Shown piece by piece: positions 34,929 to 44,804 of a stretch of DNA of 64,000 nucleotides. Below the pieces are notes generated by a model that was not told the origin of the DNA, searched no databases, and was given only the letters and a program-made list of their open reading frames with translations. The translations under genes and the position numbers were made by a program. Positions within the stretch are counted from its first letter, which is position 1, and every line of letters starts with the position of its first letter. The stretch is from an uncultured Armatimonadota bacterium (GTDB taxonomy: Bacteria; Armatimonadota; Fimbriimonadia; Fimbriimonadales; Fimbriimonadaceae): assembly GCA_903833215.1 (NCBI GenBank), contig CAILEM010000040.1, positions 30,631 to 94,630 on the forward strand, given 5' to 3'.

Positions 34929-36389
34929 TTCGGCCTTCCGTCGTGGTAACCACGGAAGCACCAGCGCAAACAAAAGCGTCGCGACTGGAAATACTGGCAA
35001 GAGGGGGAAGATCGTCGACTCGCGTGGTAAGTCGAGGTTGACCCTAAGGCCAGCGGGCTTACCAAGCGGCAATTGTCCCAGTGTATTTCCGTGGGAATCG
35101 AGCGCAAGTGTCGTCCCGAGGCTTGCGGAACGAACCAGCGGAAGTCCAACCTCGACGGCTCGAAAGTAAGCTGCAGCGGTGAGTTGGTCGGGTGCAGGGG
35201 TGCCCATGTACCAGTCATCAATACACATCACCGCGATGAGCTTGGCTCCATTGCGAGCCTGTTGATAGGAAACTTCAGGGAACAGGCCCTCAAAGCAAAG
35301 CATCGGCCCGGTCTTAATTCGCGCGACTTCAACTGCTTTGACGCCTATCTGGCTCGCAGAAAGGTCTCCACCTGGGAGTTTGAAGGTATCGGCAATGAAT
35401 GGAAACGCTTCGCGCCCTGGCACGAACTCTCCGAAGATCACCAGCCGCGTCTTGTCAGCAAAGTGCCATTGCCCATCAAATCCAAACGCCGTCTGGAATA
35501 TCGGTCCTTTTCCTCGCTGCCCACCAAAGAGCATGGGCATGCTGGGATCCAACCTAAATGGCGGCTGTGGAGGCGTGTGATAGTCGTCTCCAATCCCTTC
35601 TGGTAGCACGAGAAGCTTTGAGCCATTTGCCTTTGCTTCGGCAGCGATTTGGTTGACGTTCCGCCCTATACTCGCTGATTTTGTTTTGGGGTTGCCAAAT
35701 GCCATGTCGACTCCGCCCTGCCCGACCGTGATTGGGAACTTATCGGAGGCAGGCGAAGATTTGTACTGAAAAATCGAGAGGATGCCTATGGCTGCAAGGG
35801 CGACGACGAGGGAGCGCACCTTGACCCTCTCCGTGGAAATGATCAGACTTGCCACCAGAACATTCACCAAAACAACGAATCCTGAGACAAGGTAGATCGT
35901 CCCAAAGTGAGCACTTTGAATCAGGAGCGGGAAATGGTGTAGGGGAGTGGCGGCTAGTCCCCAGGGAAGCGCCAAGACGGGAATATAGGAGCGGGCAACT
36001 TCCACGCCAGCCCACGCCAGAGGAACGGCAATAAGCCAATTGCGAAGGTAACAATGGCGGATCAGCCTCGCCACCCATCCAAAGAATAACCCTCCGAGAA
36101 GGGCAGTAATGACAAAGGGGATGAAGGCAAGGAACGGATTCTCGAGCCAGTGGTTTGCCAACTCAAAGAGCCAGTACATCTGACCGAGAAATAGGGCAAA
36201 CCCAAAGAGGTAGCCGATCTTCCAAGCCTGCTTACTGTCAGCAGCCGTCAGTTGATGGAGAATCGGCACCACGGCAACGAAGATAAGCGGCCAGAAATTG
36301 AACGGAGGGTAAGCGAGCAGAAACAGAGCTGCGCTGAGAAGAGAGGGCCAGCGCCGCAGCGCCCAGTCCTTAACGCGTGATGCCATCAA
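34920..36389 (-). CDS. lnt: Apolipoprotein N-acyltransferase
   Basis: 489 residues. It adds the third acyl chain to lipoproteins on the outer face of the inner membrane. Six or so N-terminal membrane helices (PPFNFWPLIFVAVVPIL, WLFELANHWL, WAGVEVARSYIP) are followed by the nitrilase-like domain with the catalytic Glu (VLPEGIGDD), Lys (FADKTRLVIFGEF) and Cys (MLCFEGLFPE), and a last helix near the C-terminus. It fits the lipoproteins found elsewhere in the window and implies a diderm envelope. It overlaps the start-side neighbour by 20 bases, so the two are an operon. Confidence 0.92.
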   Translation of the reverse strand: MMASRVKDWALRRWPSLLSAALFLLAYPPFNFWPLIFVAVVPILHQLTAADSKQAWKIGYLFGFALFLGQMYWLFELANHWLENPFLAFIPFVITALLGGLFFGWVARLIRHCYLRNWLIAVPLAWAGVEVARSYIPVLALPWGLAATPLHHFPLLIQSAHFGTIYLVSGFVVLVNVLVASLIISTERVKVRSLVVALAAIGILSIFQYKSSPASDKFPITVGQGGVDMAFGNPKTKSASIGRNVNQIAAEAKANGSKLLVLPEGIGDDYHTPPQPPFRLDPSMPMLFGGQRGKGPIFQTAFGFDGQWHFADKTRLVIFGEFVPGREAFPFIADTFKLPGGDLSASQIGVKAVEVARIKTGPMLCFEGLFPEVSYQQARNGAKLIAVMCIDDWYMGTPAPDQLTAAAYFRAVEVGLPLVRSASLGTTLALDSHGNTLGQLPLGKPAGLRVNLDLPRESTIFPLLPVFPVATLLFALVLPWLPRRKAESA

Positions 36390-37011
36390 TATTCCCGCTC
36401 AACACTCGGGCGTTTCCGAGGTGCTGTGTGTCGCTATATCGCACGATGAGGAAGAGGCCCTCGGATCGAAGTTCCATTTCTGTTATGCCGGTGTTCGCCA
36501 ATCGAAACGCTCTACTCGTGTCCAGCGTTCCCCGAATGAGTTTGGCGGCGAGCAGAGAAAGGGTTCCACCATGGGAAACCACCACGATCGAACCCTCAGC
36601 GTTGCATAACATGTTGTAGATCGGATCGAGCCGATCCCATACATCCTGGAATGACTCTCCACCCGGGGGACGTACTTCTTGCGGCGAGATCCCATTGTCA
36701 GCCGCCTTCTGCTGTAGACGTGCCGTAACCTCTGTGAACGACAAGCCTTCCCATTCGCCGAAAGACCGTTCTCTGAGGTCTGACCTCAATTCCAGAGGAA
36801 TTCCAGTAGATTTGGAAATTGGTGCGGCTGTTTGAGCAGACCGGGATAGATCGCTAGAGATCACGCGGTCAACCGCGATGTCCATGAAAGCCTCTCCAAC
36901 ACGGGCTGCCTGGTCCAGGCCAGTTGGGTCTAGGTGAATATCGGTGTGGCCCTGCGCACGTCCGCTAATATTCCACGACGTCTGGCCGTGGCGGACGAGA
37001 TACAACCGCAT
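36370..37011 (-). CDS. Histidine phosphatase family protein (phosphoglycerate mutase-like)
   Basis: 213 residues. Catalytic signatures: LVRHGQTSWN (phospho-His), SSDLSRSAQTA, the acid ERSFGEWEG, and VSHGGTLSLL with the second His. It may be a broad phosphatase, alpha-ribazole phosphatase (cobC) or a mutase; sequence does not decide. Its end overlaps lnt by 20 bases, and eight bases separate it from the gene upstream. Confidence 0.88.
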   Translation of the reverse strand: MRLYLVRHGQTSWNISGRAQGHTDIHLDPTGLDQAARVGEAFMDIAVDRVISSDLSRSAQTAAPISKSTGIPLELRSDLRERSFGEWEGLSFTEVTARLQQKAADNGISPQEVRPPGGESFQDVWDRLDPIYNMLCNAEGSIVVVSHGGTLSLLAAKLIRGTLDTSRAFRLANTGITEMELRSEGLFLIVRYSDTQHLGNARVLSGNIDGITR

Positions 37012-37018
37012 GGAAGGG

Positions 37019-37936
37019 TTATACCTGCCAAGGCCGAACCTCTCCGAGTTCGCGGCCGCTGCTATCGACCCTCAAGGCCCCAATCCGTAAAATACGTATC
37101 GGAGCAGGGGGAATGGCTGTGCTTAAGGCAAAGCCTCGAAGTGATTGCCAATCGATGTCCGTCAAAATGCCAAACCCAAAGTCTTCACCGCTTTGCTTGG
37201 CAAAACTACACAACAAGTGTCGATACATCCCTGGCGCTACGAATTGTGCCTTGGTGCAGCCTGTGAAATCGAGGGCGGCCGAAACCGCCTCCTCTTCCAC
37301 ATCGAGGTCCGTCACGGCAAATAGCGTGCCACCCGCCCTTTCCGCGTAAACGACATCGGTGAGGTGGGCTTTTTGGCGTTCCTCGGCGGTAAGCCGTTGT
37401 CCGGTTCCTAGGCGAACACCCTCAATTGACACCTTGCGGAGGTCAAACGAGTGCTTTTGGCAATCTTCAAAAAGCCGAAGCCATTGGGCTTTGCGCTGGG
37501 CGGCCTGCACGAGGGGTGGAAATGCCGATTCAATCTCAATTTCCGAAGGACCGACAGGGAAGCCACCTTGGTCAATCTCGGTGCCGGCCGCGATGAGGAT
37601 TTCGGTGGGCCGCAGAAGTTGGGCGACCAGCATGGTCACGTGCCGCAGCAGTGGCAGAGATCGATAGGGAAATAACTGAACGATGAGGTCATCAGGGGCG
37701 GCTTCTAGTGCCTGCGCAACGAGCATTGGCAGGATGTGTGGAGCACGCTGCGCATCGAGGCTGCCGTAGAAGCGGCTGATCAGGGGCCGACTGCCAACGG
37801 ATAGGCACAACTGACCAGGAATGCCCTGAATGGGGTCGGCGGGGTCGAGGCACAGAAATGGCCTTCCTTTGCGATGCTCCTTCAGCCACTCACGCCAAGA
37901 AGAGCTAGGGTTTCCAATTAAAAGCGTCCTCCCCAT
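37019..37936 (-). CDS. Conserved-looking hypothetical protein
   Basis: 305 residues, soluble, no signal peptide. It begins GRTLLIGNPSSSWREWL and contains well-formed alternating strands and helices (FLCLDPADPIQG, LIVQLFPYRSLPLLRHVTML), suggesting an alpha/beta fold. No known motif is evident. It heads the operon with the phosphatase and lnt. A TATAAT box lies about 15 bases before the ATG. Confidence 0.65.
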   Translation of the reverse strand: MGRTLLIGNPSSSWREWLKEHRKGRPFLCLDPADPIQGIPGQLCLSVGSRPLISRFYGSLDAQRAPHILPMLVAQALEAAPDDLIVQLFPYRSLPLLRHVTMLVAQLLRPTEILIAAGTEIDQGGFPVGPSEIEIESAFPPLVQAAQRKAQWLRLFEDCQKHSFDLRKVSIEGVRLGTGQRLTAEERQKAHLTDVVYAERAGGTLFAVTDLDVEEEAVSAALDFTGCTKAQFVAPGMYRHLLCSFAKQSGEDFGFGILTDIDWQSLRGFALSTAIPPAPIRILRIGALRVDSSGRELGEVRPWQV

Positions 37937-38211
37937 GGCTAGATAAACAGCATTATAGGCAACGCCAACTTAGCAAAGGTGTGTTTTGACCTGAAAGGCA
38001 TCGCTGGGAGATGAAGAATAGCCCTAATGGTGCCGCATGGCCTAGGCAGGACACACCCGCAAAGATCAATGTGGGCAGTTTTAAGCTGTAGAAGAGATCG
38101 CCAGAAGTGGGAGGGAGCTTCCTTGCCCCGACCTCCGTTTCCACCAAGTCCTTGGTGTCTCCGGCAAGAAGTTACCGGGTTTGGGGGTGGAAAGTTCCAC
38201 CCCAAACGTGC

Positions 38212-39219
38212 TTATTTGGCTGACTTGCCGTAGAGTCTTTCGATCTTTGCGCCCTTTTGCAGTTCTTGAGCAAGACTCTGCTTGGCTCGGCCCTCGTACT
38301 CTTTTTTGAGTGTTTCTAGGCTGGCCGCGTCTGCCGAGGGCCCAAATCCCTCAATCCGAAAGATCTGCAGCCCGTTCGGAGTCTCGATCGGTTTCGTGTA
38401 TCCATGGACCTTCAGGGTTTTGAATTCTGCCTGGGTCAGCGCTGGGAATGCGGCAACGGCGCGCCATCCAAGGGCGCCATGGGTTTGGACTGCCTGAGGT
38501 GATTGCTCGGAGGATTGCAGAACCTTGTCCCAATCCTCGCCCTTTACGAGCCGGTTGTAGATGTCCGTTGCTTTGCCCGCAGCCTCTTGTTTGTCGGCAG
38601 GTGTTACTTCAGGAGGAGTTGGAGCGGGACCTGGGGTCGGAGTCGTTGCCGTCTGTTGCTTGCTCTTTGGAACGACCAACAGGGTGGACACATTGATGTA
38701 GTCGGTCTGTTTGAAGTTCTGATCCACGATTTTCGTCATCAGCAAATCAGCTTGGAGGTGCAAGTAGAGCCTGGATTTCGGAAAGCCCTTTTCTCGGATA
38801 AAGGTTTCAAGCTGTTGTCCCGCTGGAACTTGCTTTTGAATTTCTCCGATTTGCTTGTCAAATGCCTTTTGAACTTCTTCCTGGCTCACGCTCACCTTGA
38901 CCTTGTCAGCTTTGTCTTTGATGAGTTGGAACAAGATGAGGTCTTCAAGGATGCCACGGCCCGCCCAATCCCAGAGCAGATTATCTACGTCGCTTGCTTT
39001 AATCGAGACGCCGTTGACCTTGGCGAGCACGGTTGAGGAAGTTGGTGCATCTGGCAGGTATCCCTTCGAAGCTTCTGAAGCCTGTGGCTTAGCTGGGGCA
39101 GCATGCGGCTTGGCCTTGGCCTGGACGGCGGGTGGTTGCGTTTTCTTGTGGCTGGCAGGTTTTGAGTGTGCTTGGCCACCATGTGCGGCGACGATTGTCA
39201 GTAGAGCAGAAAGGATCAT
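38212..39219 (-). CDS. SurA/PpiC-type peptidyl-prolyl isomerase, exported
   Basis: 335 residues. Signal-peptide-like start, then a Lys/Pro/Ala-rich linker (about 17-55). SurA-type N-domain (VLAKVNGVSIKASDVDNLL, VSVSQEEVQKAFD) precedes a parvulin domain (about 185-300: DINVSTLLV, AATDIYNRLVKGEDWDKV, GALGWRA, FRIEGFG). It would assist folding of outer-membrane or secreted proteins. A 37-residue Thr/Pro-rich insertion breaks the parvulin N-terminal strand. It is the second gene after MoxR on this strand (60 bases apart). Confidence 0.85.
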   Translation of the reverse strand: MILSALLTIVAAHGGQAHSKPASHKKTQPPAVQAKAKPHAAPAKPQASEASKGYLPDAPTSSTVLAKVNGVSIKASDVDNLLWDWAGRGILEDLILFQLIKDKADKVKVSVSQEEVQKAFDKQIGEIQKQVPAGQQLETFIREKGFPKSRLYLHLQADLLMTKIVDQNFKQTDYINVSTLLVVPKSKQQTATTPTPGPAPTPPEVTPADKQEAAGKATDIYNRLVKGEDWDKVLQSSEQSPQAVQTHGALGWRAVAAFPALTQAEFKTLKVHGYTKPIETPNGLQIFRIEGFGPSADAASLETLKKEYEGRAKQSLAQELQKGAKIERLYGKSAK

Positions 39220-39279
39220 GTTTGGTTCTTTGTTCTTGGATTTCGGAGAGGTTGGCGGAAAATGAAACGGAATGAGAAG

Positions 39280-40227
39280 TTAGCGCGGTACCACTTGATT
39301 GCTGATGACGCTCGTCAAAACGCGATCAACGTTCAACCCTTCAACTTCAGCTTCGGGGCGCAAGATAACACGATGACGCAGGACGGGCAAAGCTAGTTCT
39401 TTTACGTCGTCGGGGATCACAAAATCACGTCCGCGCATCGCAGCGATCGCTTTACTACAGTTGAGGAGAGCAATACCTGCTCTTGGTGAAGCGCCCACCA
39501 GAATATCAGTGGATTGCCGAGTTGTCTTGACGATCTCATAGATGTAGTTGAAGACCTTATCTTCCACCGTTACGGATTGGACTTGTCTTTGCATCTCAAT
39601 CAGCTCTTCCTGGCTAATGACGGGCTGAATTCCAGCTGCCTCAAGACTCTGTGGCCTAAATCCTTGGTGATGGAGCCTTAGAACCTGAATCTCAGCTTGC
39701 TCGGTTGGATACTCGACCAAAACTTTGAGGAGGAAGCGATCGAGTTGGGCTTCGGGCAATGGGTACGTCCCTTCAAAGTCCAATGGGTTCTGCGTCGCGA
39801 ATACTAGAAATGGTGGTGGCAGAAGGTGAGGCTCGCCGTCGATGGTCACTCGGCGCTCTTCCATCGACTCCAACAATGCTGCCTGAGTTTTTGGCGGTGT
39901 ACGATTGATTTCGTCCGCCAAAAGCACGTTTACAAATACGGGTCCTTTGCGTAACTCGAATTCGCTCGTTTTTGGATTAAAGACGTTTGTGCCGATAACG
40001 TCGCTCGGCATCAAGTCAGGAGTGAACTGGATTCGACCGTAATCCAAGTTAAGAGTACGCGCGAGGGCGCGAACTAACAAAGTCTTTGCGACGCCAGGTA
40101 CACCTTCCAGAAGAACGTGTCCGTTTGCGAGAACCGCAATCAGGGTTTGATCGATGGTCCGTTCTTGGCCGACAATGACCTTGCCGATCTCAGATCGAAT
40201 GGTTTCCGCGAAAGTTTCTACGCTCAT
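39280..40227 (-). CDS. MoxR-family AAA+ ATPase
   Basis: 315 residues from the ATG at 40227. Walker A GVPGVAKT, Walker B VLLADEINR, sensor 1 ATQNPLDFEG, the arginine region PEAQLDRFLLK and the C-terminal lid VGASPRAG are all typical. MoxR proteins act as chaperone-like ATPases that help activate metalloproteins or complexes, usually with von Willebrand factor A partners. None lies next to it here. The longer in-frame extension to 40356 lacks family resemblance. Confidence 0.92.
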   Translation of the reverse strand: MSVETFAETIRSEIGKVIVGQERTIDQTLIAVLANGHVLLEGVPGVAKTLLVRALARTLNLDYGRIQFTPDLMPSDVIGTNVFNPKTSEFELRKGPVFVNVLLADEINRTPPKTQAALLESMEERRVTIDGEPHLLPPPFLVFATQNPLDFEGTYPLPEAQLDRFLLKVLVEYPTEQAEIQVLRLHHQGFRPQSLEAAGIQPVISQEELIEMQRQVQSVTVEDKVFNYIYEIVKTTRQSTDILVGASPRAGIALLNCSKAIAAMRGRDFVIPDDVKELALPVLRHRVILRPEAEVEGLNVDRVLTSVISNQVVPR

Positions 40228-40396
40228 AAGCAACGGGGCCGAGAGTACCGTATCTAAACGGCGCGATAAGCAGGTATAACAAGCGGCTGAGACCTTTATG
40301 GCTGGTTTGCCGTTGACTGGAGCTTTCCACGGAAAGCTGCACTGAGCGGCCAACAAAGTCGGGTCTCAAGAATTATCGAGGCTCAGAACTTCTCGT

Positions 40397-40678
40397 ATGC
40401 CGCTGAATCCAGAACTCAAATCAAGCACAATCGCTAACAACGCTCGGTCCGAAGGTGACACGGGCTCGACCGAGGTACAAATCGCGATTATGCAGGCCCG
40501 GATCCTACAGATCACGGACCATCTTCGCACACACAAGAAAGATTTTCACTCGCGACGCGGGTTGCTTCTTCTCGTGGGTAAGCGTCGAAGGCTTGAGGGT
40601 TACCTCCGAAACAAGGATATTGCTCGCTACCGCGATCTTATCAAGAAGCTCGGAATCCGCGAAGTTAAGCCCCGATAA
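40397..40678 (+). CDS. rpsO: 30S ribosomal protein S15
   Basis: 93 residues, slightly longer than the usual 89. Signature: [16 protein letters not shown]-like [19 protein letters not shown] and [11 protein letters not shown]15 binds 16S rRNA early in 30S assembly. It precedes pnp by 14 bases, the classical rpsO-pnp pairing. Confidence 0.97.
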   Translation: MPLNPELKSSTIANNARSEGDTGSTEVQIAIMQARILQITDHLRTHKKDFHSRRGLLLLVGKRRRLEGYLRNKDIARYRDLIKKLGIREVKPR

Positions 40679-40692
40679 ACGGAGGCTAATAA

Positions 40693-43170
40693 ATGATTCA
40701 CTCCCATGAGTTCGAGGTAGGGGGACAAACCCTATCTATCGAAACTGGTCGCGTCGCCAAACAAGCTGGCGGCGCTGTTTTGCTTGGTATGGGCGAAACA
40801 GTTATTCTCGGCGTTGCAACGATGTCCGAGAATGCCAGAGATGGCATCGACTTTCTTCCATTGACTTGCGACTATGAAGAGCGCAAGTACGCCGTCGGAA
40901 AAATTCCCGGTGGCTTTATGAAGCGCGGAGGCCGGCCAAGCGAAAAGGCTGTCTTAACGAGTCGACTTATCGACCGTCCGCTTCGACCGTTGTTCCCAAA
41001 GGGACTTCGAAACGATGTTCAAGTTTTAGCGATGCCGTTCGCGGTGGACCAAGGTTGTCCTCCCGACGTTCTCGCCATCTGCGCTGCAGGTGCTGCGCTC
41101 ACTGTGAGCGATATCCCGTTCAAGTATCCAGTTGCTGGCGTTCGCGTCGGACGGATTGACGGCGAATTCATCCTTTTCCCTTCGATCCAGCAGATTAAAG
41201 ATAGCGACCTCGATTTAGTTGTCGCCGGTCATAAAGACGCTATTTCGATGGTTGAGGCTGGAGCCAGCGAAGTGTCCGAAGAGGACATGGTTCAGGCGCT
41301 CAAGTTTGCTCACGACGCCATTAAGGTGATTGTCGCTGAATTCGAGGCTTTCGGAAAGAAAGTCAACAAGGAAAAGCGAGAAGTCAAGCTTTATACGGTT
41401 GATGCTGACCTCAAGAAGGCTGTCGAAAAGGCTTACGGAAAAGAAATCGCAAAGACTCTCCTTGGTTCCAAGGATAAGGCAATGCGAGAAAGCGCTCTCA
41501 GCGACCTCGTAAAGGAAATCGTCGCAAAGATGAAGCCCGAGTACGATGGCAAGCCAGAGCTACAAGCTCAGCTTCCTGAAGCAGTCGATGGCGTCGTGAA
41601 GGGCACGGTCCGCGATCTGATCATCAAGAAGGACACACGTCCTGATGGTCGAAAGCTCGATGAGATTCGTCCACTCGAAGCGATCGCTGGTTTGCTCCCG
41701 AAGGTACATGGTTCCGGCCTGTTCACTCGTGGTCAAACTCAGGTCATGACGGTTGCCACGCTTGGTCTTCCAAATGACGCCCAGACAATGGACGGCATTG
41801 AAGAAGAAGAGCCGAAGCGCTACATGCACTTCTACAATTTCCCTTCGTACTCCGTTGGAGAAGTTCGACCATCACGCGGCCCAGGTCGACGAGAGATCGG
41901 ACACGGTGCTCTTGCCGAGCGAGCACTGCGAAGTGTTATTCCTCTCGATGATCCACAGTTCCCGTACACGCTGCTCCTGATCTCAGAAGTTTTGGAATCG
42001 AACGGTTCCACTTCGATGGCATCGGTCTGCGGCTCAACGCTCGCGCTGATGGACGCTGGTATTCAGATTAAGGCTCCAGTGGCTGGCATTGCAATGGGTC
42101 TCATGTCCGACGGCAAGGTCTTCAAGGTCCTTACCGACATCCAGGGCATGGAAGACTTCTGCGGCGACATGGACTTCAAGGTCGCAGGAACCCGAGACGG
42201 TATCACGGCTCTCCAGCTTGATACGAAGCTTGACGGTATTCCTGACGAAGTTCTTGCCAGAGCGCTCGCTCAGGCCAAGGACGCTCGATTCAAGATTCTC
42301 GACGTCATTCTCGAAGCCATCCCGGCACCTCGCGATACAGTTGGCGATTCTGCCCCGACGGTAACGACGATCAACATCAATCCAGAAAAGATTGGTGCAG
42401 TCATCGGCCCAGGCGGAGCGGTCATCAAGAAGATCACGGGTACCACCGGTGCTTCGGTTGACATCCAACAGGACGGAAAGGTCCTCGTTGGCGGCAACAA
42501 CGCACAAGCTGTTCAGGATGCGATCGCAATGATCAAAGCCTTGACGGATGAAGTTGCAGTCGGAAGCGAGTTCACTGGAAAGGTCACCCGAATCATGGGT
42601 CGCGGCGCGATGGTGGAGTACATCCCAGGACGAGAAGGTCTCGTTCCCAAGGAGCACCTCACTGTCAAGGATATCAATCGGATCGAGGACGTTGTCAACA
42701 TTGGCGACGAACTCAACGTGAAGGTATTCGAAGTCGACCACATGGGACGCATCAATCTCACCGCACTTGGAGTTGCACAAACTCTTGCCGGTCTTGAGGA
42801 GAATGAGGGCGCAACGCCTCCAGCTTCGCAAGGTGGCCGTGGTGGAGACCGAGGCGGACGTGGTGGAGATCGCGGTGGCCGAGGCGGCGACCGTGACCGC
42901 GGTGGAGACCGTGGCGGTCGAGGCGGCGGAGATCGTGACCGTGGTGGAGACCGCGGCGGTCGAGGCGGCGGAGATCGAGATCGTGGACCTCGTCCAGATA
43001 ATCGAGATCGTGGAGATCGACCTCCACGAGAGGAATCTCCTGAGCGACAGGCTCCATCTGCCAGCGCGGCTGAGCCAGCAAGTGCCCCTCAGGTCCCAGA
43101 CTCCTTCCCAAAGCGTGAGCGCGGCGGCGATGACGACAACGTCAACGCTCGATTCCGGCCTCGACGCTAG
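40693..43170 (+). CDS. pnp: Polyribonucleotide nucleotidyltransferase with long Arg/Gly tail
   Basis: 825 residues versus about 700-715 in most bacteria. It degrades RNA 3'-to-5' with phosphate. Two RNase PH-like domains (first: RPLRPLFPKG; second: TSMASVCGSTLALMDAG and active-site DFCGDMDFKVAG), a KH domain (IGPGGAVIKKI) and an S1 domain (GSEFTGKVTRIMGRGAMVE) come in the usual order. After S1 a ~70-residue tract of GGRGGD and DRGG units follows, then an acidic/basic end. Such RG tracts bind RNA or promote condensates in other proteins. Start ATG with GGAGG-type site (GGAGGC). Confidence 0.97.
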   Translation: MIHSHEFEVGGQTLSIETGRVAKQAGGAVLLGMGETVILGVATMSENARDGIDFLPLTCDYEERKYAVGKIPGGFMKRGGRPSEKAVLTSRLIDRPLRPLFPKGLRNDVQVLAMPFAVDQGCPPDVLAICAAGAALTVSDIPFKYPVAGVRVGRIDGEFILFPSIQQIKDSDLDLVVAGHKDAISMVEAGASEVSEEDMVQALKFAHDAIKVIVAEFEAFGKKVNKEKREVKLYTVDADLKKAVEKAYGKEIAKTLLGSKDKAMRESALSDLVKEIVAKMKPEYDGKPELQAQLPEAVDGVVKGTVRDLIIKKDTRPDGRKLDEIRPLEAIAGLLPKVHGSGLFTRGQTQVMTVATLGLPNDAQTMDGIEEEEPKRYMHFYNFPSYSVGEVRPSRGPGRREIGHGALAERALRSVIPLDDPQFPYTLLLISEVLESNGSTSMASVCGSTLALMDAGIQIKAPVAGIAMGLMSDGKVFKVLTDIQGMEDFCGDMDFKVAGTRDGITALQLDTKLDGIPDEVLARALAQAKDARFKILDVILEAIPAPRDTVGDSAPTVTTININPEKIGAVIGPGGAVIKKITGTTGASVDIQQDGKVLVGGNNAQAVQDAIAMIKALTDEVAVGSEFTGKVTRIMGRGAMVEYIPGREGLVPKEHLTVKDINRIEDVVNIGDELNVKVFEVDHMGRINLTALGVAQTLAGLEENEGATPPASQGGRGGDRGGRGGDRGGRGGDRDRGGDRGGRGGGDRDRGGDRGGRGGGDRDRGPRPDNRDRGDRPPREESPERQAPSASAAEPASAPQVPDSFPKRERGGDDDNVNARFRPRR
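42831..43035 (+). repeat. Low-complexity DNA tract encoding the RG tail of PNPase
   Basis: Degenerate repeats of 9-18 bases built from GGTGG, GAGGCGG and GACCG units. They encode the Arg/Gly/Asp tract and are open to slippage, so tail length may vary between strains. Confidence 0.85.
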
Positions 43171-43185
43171 TCGGAGCTAACCGTT

Positions 43186-43232
43186 AAAAGAAACAGGGTC
43201 TCGGCGATATTCGCCGAGACCCTGTTTCTTTT
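43186..43232 (+). terminator. Strong hairpin terminator after pnp
   Basis: A perfect 22-bp stem (AAAAGAAACAGGGTCTCGGC.. and its complement) with a TAT loop ending in TTTCTTTT. The mirrored A-run makes it potentially bidirectional. Confidence 0.9.
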
Positions 43233-43358
43233 GCAGCATCATACATGCCGCATACCGGCGTTTATGAGAAAGTTCGCCCTTCATAAGGGTTGGCAAACCA
43301 TTTACTACGCCAGGAAACGCGCCAAGAGAAGCGCATTAAGGTAAATTCATTCGTGCAA

Positions 43359-44723
43359 ATGGCGGATTTTGTCCAGCACCTCCACCCTGCTTTGCAGGCC
43401 CTCATCAGGGTTGTGTTTTTTGTCCTTCCGTCGTTCCTCATAGTGCCGGGATTGATCTGGTGGGAACGTCGATTGTTGGGCTGGATGCAAGACCGAATTG
43501 GTCCAAACCGAGTAGGGAACATCACGTTCTCTCGCACGAGTCGATTTGTCCCTTCGCTGTTGCGTGGCAAAAAGTTTCGGCTCTTTGGTTTGATACAGCC
43601 GTTTGCTGACTTTGGGAAGCTCATTTTCAAAGAAGACATCACTCCATCTGCGGTGGATCGAGCGATTTACTTTATCGCTCCCGGCCTCGCGCTATTTCCG
43701 GCGTTGGCTCTCGGTGGCACGATCCCTTGGGGGCCCTATCCTTGGCTCACACCCGTCGCAGACGTGAATGTCGGCATTCTGTACATCATGGCGGTGTCCT
43801 CCTTCGGTGTGTACGGCATCGTGTTGGCAGGATATGCGTCTGATAACAAGTTCTCCCTGATGGGTGGCTTGAGATCTTCCGCCCAGCTCATCAGCTACGA
43901 GCTTGCAATGGGCATGTCGCTTGCCTGTATCGTCATGGCGACAGGCTCTCTCAAGCCCAGCGCGATGTTGGCGAACCAGAATGGTCCGCTTTGGGGTTTG
44001 GACTATCCTCCGTTCAACCTGATCCAGAACTGGAACATCCTTACACCGTATGGCTTGGTTGCTGCAATCATTTTCTCGATCTGCATGATCGCAGAGACGA
44101 ACCGCCCTCCGTTTGACTTGCCTGAAGCGGAAAACGAGCTTGTCGCGGGATATCACACAGAGTACAGTTCCGTTAAATTCGCGGCTTTCTTCATGGCAGA
44201 GTATCTGTCGATCATCGTCTACGGAATTATCTGGAGTACGGTTTTCGTCGGTGGCTGGCACCTCCTTCCGTTCCGATTCGACGCGATGGCGCACGCCTAT
44301 CCCGCTTTCGGGGACGTGTGGAACTTCCTAGACACGCTTAACGGAAGTTCACTGCTGGCACCCGTTTGGGTAATCGCCAAAGCCTGCTGTGTGGCCACGT
44401 CTTACATCTGGGTTCGAGGCACACTGCCTCGGCTTCGATACGACCAGCTCATGTCTCTTGGCTGGAAGTCATTGCTGCCGTTCGCGACTGCCAACTTGAT
44501 CGTTGTTGCGATTTGGATTGTGGCAACCAAGGTTTCCAGTCCAATCATCGGATGGGTCGCAGTTCTACTCTCGGCAGGTCTGTTGTACGCGCTGTATAAG
44601 GCGATCAATCGACTCAACTCGGCAAATCGGCCGAATCTTGAAAGTCGTTCAATTACGATGGTTGATGAACCACCACAGCGGAGGGAAGCCGAACTGGTCG
44701 ATCCAGCTCCGGCAGCGACCTAG
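43359..44723 (+). CDS. nuoH: NADH-quinone oxidoreductase subunit H
   Basis: 454 residues from the ATG at 43359; family members are often 320-430, the extra being an N-proximal loop and a polar C-terminal tail. NuoH links the peripheral arm to the membrane arm near the quinone site. Eight or so helices and the motifs WWERRLLGWMQDRIGPNRVG, ETNRPPFDLPEAENELVAGY and FFMAEYLS are diagnostic. First gene of the membrane-arm block; nuoI, which normally follows, is absent. Confidence 0.95.
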   Translation: MADFVQHLHPALQALIRVVFFVLPSFLIVPGLIWWERRLLGWMQDRIGPNRVGNITFSRTSRFVPSLLRGKKFRLFGLIQPFADFGKLIFKEDITPSAVDRAIYFIAPGLALFPALALGGTIPWGPYPWLTPVADVNVGILYIMAVSSFGVYGIVLAGYASDNKFSLMGGLRSSAQLISYELAMGMSLACIVMATGSLKPSAMLANQNGPLWGLDYPPFNLIQNWNILTPYGLVAAIIFSICMIAETNRPPFDLPEAENELVAGYHTEYSSVKFAAFFMAEYLSIIVYGIIWSTVFVGGWHLLPFRFDAMAHAYPAFGDVWNFLDTLNGSSLLAPVWVIAKACCVATSYIWVRGTLPRLRYDQLMSLGWKSLLPFATANLIVVAIWIVATKVSSPIIGWVAVLLSAGLLYALYKAINRLNSANRPNLESRSITMVDEPPQRREAELVDPAPAAT

Positions 44724-44804
44724 ATATAGCTTTGGGGTTGACGAGAAACATCGTTACCCCTTTTTTGTGATGGATATAGAGAACGCAGAAATGAGGAACA
44801 CGCG

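Noticed and set aside
42034..42831. Long minus-strand open frame inside pnp.
   Set aside because: It lies entirely antisense to conserved PNPase domains and has no recognisable family.
42831..43035. Repeats in pnp considered as a CRISPR array or minisatellite.
   Set aside because: They are in frame, encode the RG tail, have no constant repeat-spacer structure, and no cas genes are near.
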